Of a stretch of 64,000 bases of DNA, positions 45,643 through 53,911 are shown piece after piece. Made by a program: the position numbers and the translations under genes. Every line of letters starts with the position of its first letter. The stretch's first letter is position 1. The stretch is from Phytohabitans houttuyneae (lineage in GTDB: Bacteria > Actinomycetota > Actinomycetes > Mycobacteriales > Micromonosporaceae). The notes under the pieces are model-generated. The model had not been told where the DNA came from and did no database searches. It saw only the letters and a program-made list of their open reading frames with translations. Where the stretch lies: NCBI RefSeq assembly GCF_011764425.1, contig NZ_BLPF01000001.1, positions 1,975,001 through 2,039,000 of the forward strand. Direction: 5' to 3'.

Positions 45643-47252
45643 GCGCCCCGCACGGCCCGGCGTGGGAGTTTCTGCTGCTGTTCGTCGTGGTGATCGGCGG
45701 ACCACTGCTGCTGGAGCGCGCCAGGGTGCCGGGAATCATCGGGCTGCTGCTCGGCGGGTACGCGATCGGTCCCAACGGCCTCGGCTGGATCAGCCAGGCC
45801 AGCGACACGCTGCCCGACCTGGGGCAACTCGGCCTGCTGTACCTGATGTTCGTGGCCGGTGTGGAGCTCGACCTCGCGCTGCTCCGCGCGTACCGGCGCT
45901 CAGCCATCTCGTTCGGGCTGCTCACGTTCGCGATGCCGATGGCGGCGGGCACGGTGGTCGGCTTCGCGCTGGGCTGGAGCGCGCCGTCCGCGTTCCTGCT
46001 CGGCTCGCTGCTCGCCTCACACACGCTGATCGTGTACCCCCTGGTCCGCGACGGCGGCGTGGGTGCGGACCCGGCGGTCGCCACGGCGGTCGGCGCCACC
46101 GTGCTCACCGACACGCTGGCGCTGATCGTGCTCGCGGTCGTCTCCGGCACCACCGGCAGCGACTCCTCCACCTGGGTGGTGATGGTGCGGCTGGTGGCCG
46201 GGTTCACCGTCCTCGGCGGCTTCTGCTTCTACACGCTGCCCCGCGTGGCCCGGTGGTGCTTCCACCGCCTCGGCGGCGAACGCACGGTGCGCTACCTGGT
46301 CGCGATCGCCGGCTTCCTCGCGGCGGCGGTGCTGGCCGAGGTGTTCGGCATCGAGGGCATCGTGGGCGCGTTCTTCGCGGGGCTGGCGCTCAACCGCCTC
46401 GTACCCAACGAGGGCCGGCTGATGGACCGGATCGACTTCTTCGGCGCGGCCGTGTTCATCCCGGTCTTCCTCGTCTCGGTCGGGCTGATCCTCGACCCGC
46501 GCGTGATCGTCGAGCCGCGCACGCTCGCGCTCGCCGCGCTCTTCATCCTGGCCTGCATGGGCGGCAAGGTGCTCGCCGCCTGGCTGGCCCACCTGCTGCT
46601 CGGCTTCTCCCGCCCGCAGGCCGGCGTGATGTTCGCGCTGACCACGCCGCAGGCCGCCGCCACGCTCGCGGCGACGACCATCGGGTACCAGATCGGGCTC
46701 TTCGGCACCTCGGTGGTCAACGCCGTGCTGGTGCTGATCCTGGTCAGCCTCGTCGTGTCGCCGATCACCGCCCGCCGCTTCATGAGCGCGCTGCCCCACC
46801 CGTCCACCACCGACCGCCCGCTCGGCAGCCGCGTGGTGGTCGCGGTGTCCAGAGTGGACGCCTCGCCCGAGGTCTTCCGGCTGGCCGCGCGGATCGCCGC
46901 GCCCGACGGCGGCGTGGTGCACCCCGTGCTCCTGCGCCGCGAGTCCGACCCGGCCCACGACGCGGCCGCAGTGAGCGCGCTGGAGGCCGTGGCGAGCCCG
47001 CAGGGTGTCGACGGCGCCGCGTCGGTCGTGGTCGACCGCTCCCTACCGGCCGCCGTCGCCCACGCGGCCGCCGCTCACCTGGCCACACTGATAGTGGTGG
47101 ACGGCCCGATGTGGTCGGAATCCGCCGGCGTGGCCCCGTCCGCGCCGGTGCTGGAGCTGCGCACCGAGGAAACCGCACTCCTCCACGCCGCCCCCACCCC
47201 GGAACTGGCCGCCGAGGTCGCCCGGCGCGCCGCGGTCGACATGCGGAGTTGA
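45639..47252 (+). CDS. CPA2 cation:proton antiporter with C-terminal UspA-like region
   Basis: 537 residues, GTG overlapping the preceding stop. About 12 TM helices: GIIGLLLGGYAIGPNGLG, LGLLYLMFVAGVELDL and FGIEGIVGAFFAGLALNRL are typical of the Na+/H+ exchanger (KefB/CPA2) family. The last ~135 residues (SRVVVAVSRVDASPEVFRLA...) form a soluble alpha/beta region like a universal-stress domain, which may sense a ligand. The stop codon lies inside the inverted repeat 47248-47309. Confidence 0.85.
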   Translation: MSAPHGPAWEFLLLFVVVIGGPLLLERARVPGIIGLLLGGYAIGPNGLGWISQASDTLPDLGQLGLLYLMFVAGVELDLALLRAYRRSAISFGLLTFAMPMAAGTVVGFALGWSAPSAFLLGSLLASHTLIVYPLVRDGGVGADPAVATAVGATVLTDTLALIVLAVVSGTTGSDSSTWVVMVRLVAGFTVLGGFCFYTLPRVARWCFHRLGGERTVRYLVAIAGFLAAAVLAEVFGIEGIVGAFFAGLALNRLVPNEGRLMDRIDFFGAAVFIPVFLVSVGLILDPRVIVEPRTLALAALFILACMGGKVLAAWLAHLLLGFSRPQAGVMFALTTPQAAATLAATTIGYQIGLFGTSVVNAVLVLILVSLVVSPITARRFMSALPHPSTTDRPLGSRVVVAVSRVDASPEVFRLAARIAAPDGGVVHPVLLRRESDPAHDAAAVSALEAVASPQGVDGAASVVVDRSLPAAVAHAAAAHLATLIVVDGPMWSESAGVAPSAPVLELRTEETALLHAAPTPELAAEVARRAAVDMRS

Positions 47253-47309
47253 TCAGGGAGTTGGTGGGTGGACACGCCGGCCGACACGCTCACCAACTCC
47301 CTGATCAAC
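47248..47309. terminator. 62-bp inverted repeat between convergent genes, copy 2
   Basis: GTTGATCAGGGAGTTGGTG and its near-perfect inverse at the far end (CACCAACTCCCTGATCAAC); 19-bp arms. It spans the antiporter stop (TGA 47250-47252) and ends 5 bp before the htpG stop. Probable bidirectional terminator; same length and ends as copy 1 at 37549-37610. Confidence 0.65.
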
Positions 47310-47313
47310 CGCC

Positions 47314-49164
47314 TTAGTCGAGGGTGCGGGCCAGGCGGTCGGCGAGCAGGCGGGTGAAGCGGGACGGGTCGGACAGGTCGCCGCCCTCGGCCAGCAGGGC
47401 CATGCCGTAGAGCAGCTCGGCCGTCTCGGCCAGGTCCTCAGCGTCCGGGTTTGCGGCGTGGGCGGCGCGCAGGTTGGTCACCAGGGCGTGGTCCGGGTTG
47501 AGCTCGAGGATGCGCTTGGTGTGCGGCAGCTGCTGGCCCATCGCCCGGTACATCTTCTCCAGCGTCGGCGTGATGTCGTGCTCGTCGCCGACGATGCACG
47601 CGGCCGACGTGGTCAGGCGGGTCGAGAGCCGCACCTCCTTGACGTCCTCGTCCAGCTTGCCGCCGAGCCACGTCAGCAGCGCCGCGAAGTCGGCGGCCTG
47701 CTCGGCGGGTGGCTCCGACTCGCCGAGGTCGACCTTGCCCTTGGCCACCGACTGCAGCGGCTTGCCGTCGAACTCGGGCACCTGGTCGACCCACACCTCG
47801 TCGATCGGGTCGGTCAGGATCAGCACCTCGTAGCCCTTGGCCAGGAACGCCTCAAGGTGCGGCGAGTGCTCGACCATCGCGCGCGACTCGCCGGTCATGT
47901 AGTAGATGTCCTTCTGGCCGTCCTTCATGCGCTCGACGTACTCGCGCAGGGACGTGGACTCGGCGGCCGTGGACGAGAGCCGGATCAGATCGAGCAGCTG
48001 CTCGCGGTTGTCCGGGTCTTCGAGCAGCCCCTCCTTCAGCGCCCGGCCGAACTCGGTCCAGAACGTGCCGTACTTTTCGGCGTCGGCCGCCTGCAGGTCC
48101 TTCAGCGTGGACAGGACCTTCTTGACCAGCCGGCGGCGCACGGCCTGGATCTGGCGGTCCTGCTGGAGGATCTCGCGGGAGATGTTGAGCGAGAGGTCGT
48201 GCGCGTCGACGACGCCCTTGACGAAGCGCAGGTACTGCGGGATCAGCTCCGCGCAGTCGTCCATGATGAACACGCGCTTGACGTACAGCTGGACGCCGCG
48301 CCTGCCGTCCCGGCTGAAGAGGTCGAACGGCGCGCGGGAGGGCACGAAGAGCAGCGCCTCGTACTCGAAGGTGCCCTCGCCCTTCATGTGGATCGTCTCG
48401 AGCGGGTCCGTCCAGTCGTGGCTGACGTGCTTGTAGAACTCGTGGTACTCCTCGGCGCTGACCTCGCTGCGCGGCCGGGCCCACAGCGCCTTCATCGAGT
48501 TGAGCGGCTGCTCCTCGCCGGCCATCCGGATAGGCCACGCGATGAAGTCCGAGTACCGCTTGACGATCTCCCGGAGCTTCCATTCCGCCGTGTAGTCGAA
48601 GAGGTTGTCCTCGCTGTCCTCCGGCTTGAGGTGCAGCGTGACCGAGGTGCCCTGCGGCGCGTCGTCGAGCGTCTCGATCTCGTACGTCCCGGCGCCGGTC
48701 GACTCCCAGAACGTGGCCGTGCTCTCCCCGGCCTTACGGGTCACCAGCGTGACTTTGTCGGCGACCATGAACGTCGAATAGAAACCGACGCCGAACTGCC
48801 CGATCAGCTCCTGCGAGGCGGCCGCGTCCGGCGTCTCGCGCAGTTTGCGCAGCACCTCGCCGGTGCCCGACTTGGCGATCGTGCCAATCAGCGAGACGAC
48901 CTCGTCGTGGCTCATGCCGATGCCGTTGTCGCGGATCGTCAGCGTGCGGTTTTCCTTGTCCGCCTCGATCTCGATGTGCAGATCCGCGGTGTCGACCTGC
49001 AGATCCTTGTTGATCAAAGACTCCAGGCGAACCTTGTCGAGCGCGTCCGAGGCGTTTGATATCAGTTCACGGAGAAAGACGTCCTTGTTCGAGTAGATCG
49101 AATGGACCATCAGATGCAGGAGCTGTCGCGTCTCCGCTTGGAACTCCAGCGTTTCCCTGCTCAC
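47314..49164 (-). CDS. htpG: HSP90-family chaperone HtpG
   Basis: 616 residues, GHKL ATPase chaperone. N-terminal nucleotide site: ISNASDALDKVR, IRDNGIGM, IGQFGVGFYS and GTSVTLHLKP. The middle domain has the catalytic-loop region RRGVQLYVKRVFI and LNISREILQQ, and the C-terminal dimerisation domain ends LFGMALLAEGG-like. ATG 49164 with GAAAGGGG upstream. Complete and of normal length for actinobacterial HtpG. Confidence 0.95.
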   Translation of the reverse strand: MSRETLEFQAETRQLLHLMVHSIYSNKDVFLRELISNASDALDKVRLESLINKDLQVDTADLHIEIEADKENRTLTIRDNGIGMSHDEVVSLIGTIAKSGTGEVLRKLRETPDAAASQELIGQFGVGFYSTFMVADKVTLVTRKAGESTATFWESTGAGTYEIETLDDAPQGTSVTLHLKPEDSEDNLFDYTAEWKLREIVKRYSDFIAWPIRMAGEEQPLNSMKALWARPRSEVSAEEYHEFYKHVSHDWTDPLETIHMKGEGTFEYEALLFVPSRAPFDLFSRDGRRGVQLYVKRVFIMDDCAELIPQYLRFVKGVVDAHDLSLNISREILQQDRQIQAVRRRLVKKVLSTLKDLQAADAEKYGTFWTEFGRALKEGLLEDPDNREQLLDLIRLSSTAAESTSLREYVERMKDGQKDIYYMTGESRAMVEHSPHLEAFLAKGYEVLILTDPIDEVWVDQVPEFDGKPLQSVAKGKVDLGESEPPAEQAADFAALLTWLGGKLDEDVKEVRLSTRLTTSAACIVGDEHDITPTLEKMYRAMGQQLPHTKRILELNPDHALVTNLRAAHAANPDAEDLAETAELLYGMALLAEGGDLSDPSRFTRLLADRLARTLD

Positions 49165-49253
49165 CGCGAACCCCTTTCGTCAGTCACCAAAAACATCGCA
49201 GCCGAAAGGATACTGGCCGCGACGCAACGCTTGGCCGGGCCCCGGTGACGCCG

Positions 49254-50459
49254 TCAGTGGGTCGGCACCGCGGCCGTCGCGGCCACGACCGGCGTGGTGT
49301 CGGCGGCGGGCAGGGTGACTGTGACCTCCAGCCCACCGCCCGGCTGTGCGGCGGCCGTGACGGTGCCGCCGTGCGCGTCGCAGACCGCCCGCACGATCGA
49401 CAGGCCGAGTCCCGAGCCGCGCGCGCCGGTGCGCTCCCGGCCACCGCGCCGGAACGGCTCGAACAGCCCCGGCACGTCCGTCTGGTCGACCTCGAAGCCG
49501 GTGTTGCCGACCACCAGCCACGCCGCCGCCGCGTCCGAGCCGGTGCGCGCCCAGATCTTTCCGTGCAGGTGGTTGTAGCGGATGGCGTTTTCGATGAGGT
49601 TGCCCGCGAGGCGGTCGAGCAGGCTGGGGTCGCCGACCACCGGCGCGGGCTGCAGCGAGGTGGTCACGGTCAGCTGGAGGCGGTCGGCCTCACCCTGTAC
49701 CGCGGAAAGGGCGGTCGTGGCCGCGGTGGCCAGGTCGGTGTTGACCTTGCGGGCCAGCCGCCGGCCCGACTGTGCCTCGCTGCGGGCCAGCACCAGCAGC
49801 GCGTCGACGAGGCCGTTGGCGCGCTCCGAGGCGTCGCGCACGACAGTGGCCATCCGCCGGTACTCGGCGACGTCCGCCTCCTCGTCGGCCATCGTCACGT
49901 CGATCTCGGTGCGCATGACGGCCAGCGGCGTACGCAGCTCGTGCGACGCGTTGGCCACGAACCGCTTCTGCGTCTCGAACGCCTCACCCAGCCGGTCGAG
50001 CATCGCGTCGAACGTGGCGGCCAGCTCGGCCACCTCGTCGTCCGCCCCGGAGTAGCGGATGCGCTGGTCGAGCGTCTCCTCACCGAGCCGCTGAGCGGTA
50101 GAGGTGACCTGGTGCAGCGGGCGGAGGGCGCGGCCGGCCACCGCGTACGCACCGGCGACCCCGACCACGCTGATCGCCAGCAGCGCGACGAGGCCCTTGG
50201 CGAGCAGCTCCCGCGAGGCGGCGTCGACCACCAGGTCCTGCCACACGCGGGCGTCCAGGTGGCGGCCGTCCGCCAGCTCGACCGTGGTACCGGCGCGGAG
50301 CTGGTCGGCCGGGTGCAGCGCGTCGCCGACCAGCAGCCAGGCGAGCAGCACCAGGATCGCGCCGGCGCCGACCAGGAGCACCCCGTTGAGCAGCGTGAGC
50401 CGCAGGCGGAGGGTGGGCCGCAGCCGGTGGCGGCCGGGCCGCCCCGAGTACACCGTCAC
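49254..50459 (-). CDS. Sensor histidine kinase
   Basis: 401 residues; GTG 50459 overlaps the regulator stop (GTGA). TM helices at about 20-45 and 88-110 enclose a short 42-residue sensor loop, then HAMP (RPLHQVTSTAQRLGEE), HisKA with His173 in NASHELRTPLA, and HATPase with NLIENAIRYN, GSGLGLSIVRAV. The short loop suggests sensing at or within the membrane. Partner is the upstream regulator. Confidence 0.92.
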   Translation of the reverse strand: MTVYSGRPGRHRLRPTLRLRLTLLNGVLLVGAGAILVLLAWLLVGDALHPADQLRAGTTVELADGRHLDARVWQDLVVDAASRELLAKGLVALLAISVVGVAGAYAVAGRALRPLHQVTSTAQRLGEETLDQRIRYSGADDEVAELAATFDAMLDRLGEAFETQKRFVANASHELRTPLAVMRTEIDVTMADEEADVAEYRRMATVVRDASERANGLVDALLVLARSEAQSGRRLARKVNTDLATAATTALSAVQGEADRLQLTVTTSLQPAPVVGDPSLLDRLAGNLIENAIRYNHLHGKIWARTGSDAAAAWLVVGNTGFEVDQTDVPGLFEPFRRGGRERTGARGSGLGLSIVRAVCDAHGGTVTAAAQPGGGLEVTVTLPAADTTPVVAATAAVPTH

Positions 50460-51163
50460 AAGCTCTCCCGGTTCCCTCGCTCGTGCGGCGCTGAAGGCGG
50501 CGCTGCCTCCGAGACGCGATAGCCGGCGCCCACGACGGTCTCGATGAGGGGCGGATCGCCGATCTTCTTGCGCAGGGTCATCACGGTCACCCGCACGGTG
50601 GTCGTGAACGGGTCGGTGTTGGCGTCCCACACCCGCTCCAGCAGCTCCTCGCTGGACACCACCCCGCCACGCGCCTTGAGCAGCTCCTCCAGCACGCCGA
50701 ACTCCTTGCGCGTCAGGTCGAGCGGCGAGCCGGCCCGGGTGGCCACCCGCTTGGCCGGGTCGAGCACGAGGTCGGCGACGGAGAGCACCGGCGGCGCGGC
50801 GGGTGTGGCCCGACGGCCGAGCGCCTGCACGCGGGCGACGAGCTCGTCGAAGGCGAACGGCTTGGGCAGGTAGTCGTCGGCGCCCAGCTGCAGCCCTTCG
50901 ACCCGCTCGGCGACCGTGCCGCTGGCCGTCAGCATCAGCACCCGGGTCAGCGCGCCGGAGGACACGAGGTCGGCGCAGATCTGGTCGCCGTGCACGCCGG
51001 GCAGGTCGCGGTCGAGCACCACCACGTCGTACCGGGTGACGAACGCCATCTCGTGCCCGGTCGAGCCGTCGTACGCCAGATCCACCGCCATGCCCTGCCT
51101 GCGCAGCCCGCGGGCGATCGCGTCGGCAAGGTTGCGCTCGTCCTCGACCACCAGGACCCGCAC
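50456..51163 (-). CDS. OmpR/PhoB-family response regulator
   Basis: 235 residues; GTG 51163 with GGAGGT 7 nt upstream. Receiver domain: VLVVEDERNLADA, Asp51 in VVLDRDLPG, LMLTASG, and KPFAFDEL. The C-terminal winged helix has LTRKEFGVLEELL, TVRVTVMTLRKKIG and VVGAGYRVSE. A 35-bp direct repeat lies just upstream (51197-51266) and may be its own binding site. Translationally coupled to the histidine kinase. Confidence 0.92.
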   Translation of the reverse strand: MRVLVVEDERNLADAIARGLRRQGMAVDLAYDGSTGHEMAFVTRYDVVVLDRDLPGVHGDQICADLVSSGALTRVLMLTASGTVAERVEGLQLGADDYLPKPFAFDELVARVQALGRRATPAAPPVLSVADLVLDPAKRVATRAGSPLDLTRKEFGVLEELLKARGGVVSSEELLERVWDANTDPFTTTVRVTVMTLRKKIGDPPLIETVVGAGYRVSEAAPPSAPHERGNRESL

Positions 51164-51196
51164 GGCGGCCACCTCCAACTCTCGTTTGCCAGGCCA

Positions 51197-51266
51197 GCGT
51201 CCACCGGCAGGTGTGAAACCGGCGTGAGCCGGCGTCCACCCGCTGTGGTGAAAACCGGCGTGAGCC
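51197..51266 (-). promoter_or_regulatory. Tandem 35-bp direct repeat upstream of the response-regulator gene
   Basis: Units 51197-51231 and 51232-51266 share GCGTCCACC and GTGAAA(A)CCGGCGTGAGCC (one inserted base). OmpR-type regulators bind direct repeats, so autoregulation is a reasonable inference. Confidence 0.45.
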
Positions 51267-51283
51267 AAGGTAACCCGGCGCCT

Positions 51284-52609
51284 CTACGGGACGGGGTGCC
51301 AGACACCCACGGTCGCGTTGAGGCGGCGGCAGATCACCGCGCCCACCTGTACCTCGCAGTCACCGGTGACACCTTTGATCACGCCGAAGAAGTGCGCGCC
51401 GCCGCTTCCCGGGTCGACGTGGGCCAGCCAGGCCCGGGAGGTGGTCAGGTCGGTGCGCATCGCGATCAGCTCGCCATCGTCGGCCGGTGGCGCGATCACG
51501 TTCCAGCCGCCGAGCCGGGCCACCTCGCGCCCGGTCGCCGGGTCGAGCGCGGCGAGGTCGGTGAGGCCGTCACGGCCGCGCTGCCCGCCGAGGAGGAAGT
51601 CGCCGGCGCCGCTGAGGGACGTCCGGCTCGGGTCGGCCCACAGCACCCGCCCGGTGGCCGGGTCGAACACCCGCACGCCGCCCAGGTGCGCCACCGCGCA
51701 GAGCTTGTCGCCGCACCGCGGCACCACGTACTCCCGGGCCAGCTCGATCGGGCCGCTCCACCTGCGCTCGAGGCGCTCCACGCCGTACGCCACGGCCGTC
51801 GGGCCGTCGCGGACGAGCAGCATGTCGCCGGCGAACTGGACGTAGCTGGCCGGGATGTTCGGCGGGCGGGCCGGCAGGAGGTCGGCGGCGGCCAGCACCC
51901 GCGCGTCCTCGACCTCGCGCACCTCGACCGTGCCGGAGGGCAGCAGCGTGACGACGTGGGTGACCGAGTCTCCCGAGTACCGGTACGAGAGCCATCCGCC
52001 GGTCGGCACCTTGTAGGTCCACCGGACGCTGCCGCTCACCGGGTCGACGGCCTGCAGCACCTCGCGCCCGGTCGAGGCGGCCGGCGTGCCGTCCGGCGAG
52101 GTCCAGAGCAGCACCCTGCCACCCGGCGTCACGCCCTCGAAGAGCGCCCGGCGCCGCCACGCGATCTGGCCGGTGGACTCGCGGATCGAGATGCTCTCGA
52201 CCTGCTCCTGCAGCTCGGGCTGGGTGCTGATGAGCATCTGGCCGGACGCGGCGCCGACCCCGCGCAGCGCGCCGGACAGCGGAAGCAGCGCCTGCCAGCG
52301 CCGGGCGGCGTCGGGCAGCGTGTACGCCGTGATGGTGCGCCGCCCGGCCAGGGTCGTGCGATCGGAGGTGACCACGTAGTACTGCCCGTTGATCGCGAAC
52401 GCCGTGTCGCCCAGCCGCGCCGGGATCGTGGCCTCCGTCATCGGCACCGGCTCGGGCACCGCCGGACCCATCGTGGTGGCCAGCACGACAAGGGCGACCA
52501 GCACCCAGCCGAACCGCGACCGCACCGGCGCGCGCACGGGCTCGTCCGGCACGTCCAGCTCGTGGCCGTGCCGCATCTCGCCGAGCTCGATGACGCTCGT
52601 CAGGGTCAC
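51284..52609 (-). CDS. Membrane-anchored PQQ-like beta-propeller protein 1
   Basis: 441 residues; GTG 52609, 2 bp after the upstream stop. A cytoplasmic N-terminal tail and one TM helix (GWVLVALVVLATTMG) lead into an extracytoplasmic beta-propeller with repeated A/V-DPATG-R/E-V-L motifs (PQQ-like repeats). The C-terminus has CEVQVGAVICRR...VGVWHP, the ending shared by the next two genes. No enzymatic residues are evident; probably a surface sensor or scaffold. One of three tandem paralogues. Confidence 0.75.
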   Translation of the reverse strand: MTLTSVIELGEMRHGHELDVPDEPVRAPVRSRFGWVLVALVVLATTMGPAVPEPVPMTEATIPARLGDTAFAINGQYYVVTSDRTTLAGRRTITAYTLPDAARRWQALLPLSGALRGVGAASGQMLISTQPELQEQVESISIRESTGQIAWRRRALFEGVTPGGRVLLWTSPDGTPAASTGREVLQAVDPVSGSVRWTYKVPTGGWLSYRYSGDSVTHVVTLLPSGTVEVREVEDARVLAAADLLPARPPNIPASYVQFAGDMLLVRDGPTAVAYGVERLERRWSGPIELAREYVVPRCGDKLCAVAHLGGVRVFDPATGRVLWADPSRTSLSGAGDFLLGGQRGRDGLTDLAALDPATGREVARLGGWNVIAPPADDGELIAMRTDLTTSRAWLAHVDPGSGGAHFFGVIKGVTGDCEVQVGAVICRRLNATVGVWHPVP

Positions 52610-52611
52610 GG

Positions 52612-53871
52612 TTACAGTCTGCGCTCGGGGTACCAGACTCCGATAGATCCGCCCGCCCGCCGGCACACCACGGCGACCGCGGCGGCCTGGCACTGGAAGA
52701 CGTCCGCGAGCACGCCGAGCACCTCCACGGCCGGTACGAGCGGGTCGAGGCGCGCGACGAGCGCACGGGAGCCGTTTTCCCGAATGCCGAGCATCTGGCC
52801 ACCCACTGCGGGCAGCGACGCGCTCCACTCGCCGAGCTCGCCGACGACGTGCCCGTCAGTGGGGTCGAGCACGGCGGCCCGCGCGTTTGTCGACTGGCCC
52901 CGGCCGTACGCGAGCAGGTAGGGACCGACGCGGTACGCGTACCCCCAGCCGGCCGCGGCCCACCGTGTGCGCCCGGTGGCGATGTCGACGAGGCGGAGCT
53001 TCTCGTCGTTGCCGGAGCCCACGCAGAGCGCGTCGCCGCACTCGCCGCTGACGAACTCGTTCTGCAGGTCGATGTCGGCCTGCCAGCGGCGGTCGAGGCG
53101 GTCCCTGCCGTACGCCGTGATCACCGGCCGCCCGCCGGACGTCCCGGGGATGAGCAGCAGGTCGCCCACGATCTGCACGGACATCTGCTGGTCGAACGGC
53201 AGGTGCGCGGTGGCGAGCAGCGCCCCGCTGTCCGCGTCGAAAAGCCGCGCGATGCCCGCCTTGTCCCAGTGCACGAGGCGATCGCGGTCGATCAGGACCT
53301 GTTCGTCCGTGGAGTACTGGCGCGACCAGCGCACGTTTCCGGTCGCCAGGTCGACGTTGAACAGCCGCTGCGCCACCACCGGCGAGTAGTCCTGCAGGAG
53401 CCCGTGGCCGGGCCCGGTGCGGTGGTACCACCCGCTGCGCCGCCACACCTCCTGCCCGCTCTCCGGCTCGATGGCGATCGTCTGTACCTTCCCTCCGTCC
53501 GCCACGGCCAGCAGCGTCCCGTCCACAAGGGACGCTCCGCGCAGCGGGCCGTCGGTGTAGAGGCGGGCCTCCCACTCGGGGCTCGTCGCGTCCGGCAGGC
53601 GGTAGCGGGTGACCGTGCGCAGGCCCGCCCGGACTGTGCCGCGGCTGGGCCGCAGGAGGTAGAGCGCGTCGCCCTCCACCACGACCTCGTCGGCGGCGGT
53701 GGCCCGGATGACCACGGAGACCAGCGCCGACCGCTTCGGCGCGGCCGCACTGCCGGTGCCCATCAGCGCGGCGAGGGCGAGCAACGCCGCCATGCCCCGC
53801 CGCTGCCGCAGGGAGAGGGGGCGGGGCGCCAGCTCGACCTCGTCCCGAGGCATCCCCAGGTCGATCACCAT
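52612..53871 (-). CDS. Membrane-anchored PQQ-like beta-propeller protein 2
   Basis: 419 residues. Opens MVIDLGMP like its upstream paralogue, then a TM helix (GMAALLALAALMGTGSA), a propeller with LFNVDLATGNVRWSRQ and LVDIATGRTRWAAAG repeats, and a conserved end CQAAAVAVVCRR...GVWYP. Same architecture as 51284-52609 and 53912-55219. Function unknown. Confidence 0.75.
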   Translation of the reverse strand: MVIDLGMPRDEVELAPRPLSLRQRRGMAALLALAALMGTGSAAAPKRSALVSVVIRATAADEVVVEGDALYLLRPSRGTVRAGLRTVTRYRLPDATSPEWEARLYTDGPLRGASLVDGTLLAVADGGKVQTIAIEPESGQEVWRRSGWYHRTGPGHGLLQDYSPVVAQRLFNVDLATGNVRWSRQYSTDEQVLIDRDRLVHWDKAGIARLFDADSGALLATAHLPFDQQMSVQIVGDLLLIPGTSGGRPVITAYGRDRLDRRWQADIDLQNEFVSGECGDALCVGSGNDEKLRLVDIATGRTRWAAAGWGYAYRVGPYLLAYGRGQSTNARAAVLDPTDGHVVGELGEWSASLPAVGGQMLGIRENGSRALVARLDPLVPAVEVLGVLADVFQCQAAAVAVVCRRAGGSIGVWYPERRL

Positions 53872-53911
53872 AAGCAGCCGATCCCCGGCGCCGCCGGAAG
53901 GTTCCGGAGGC

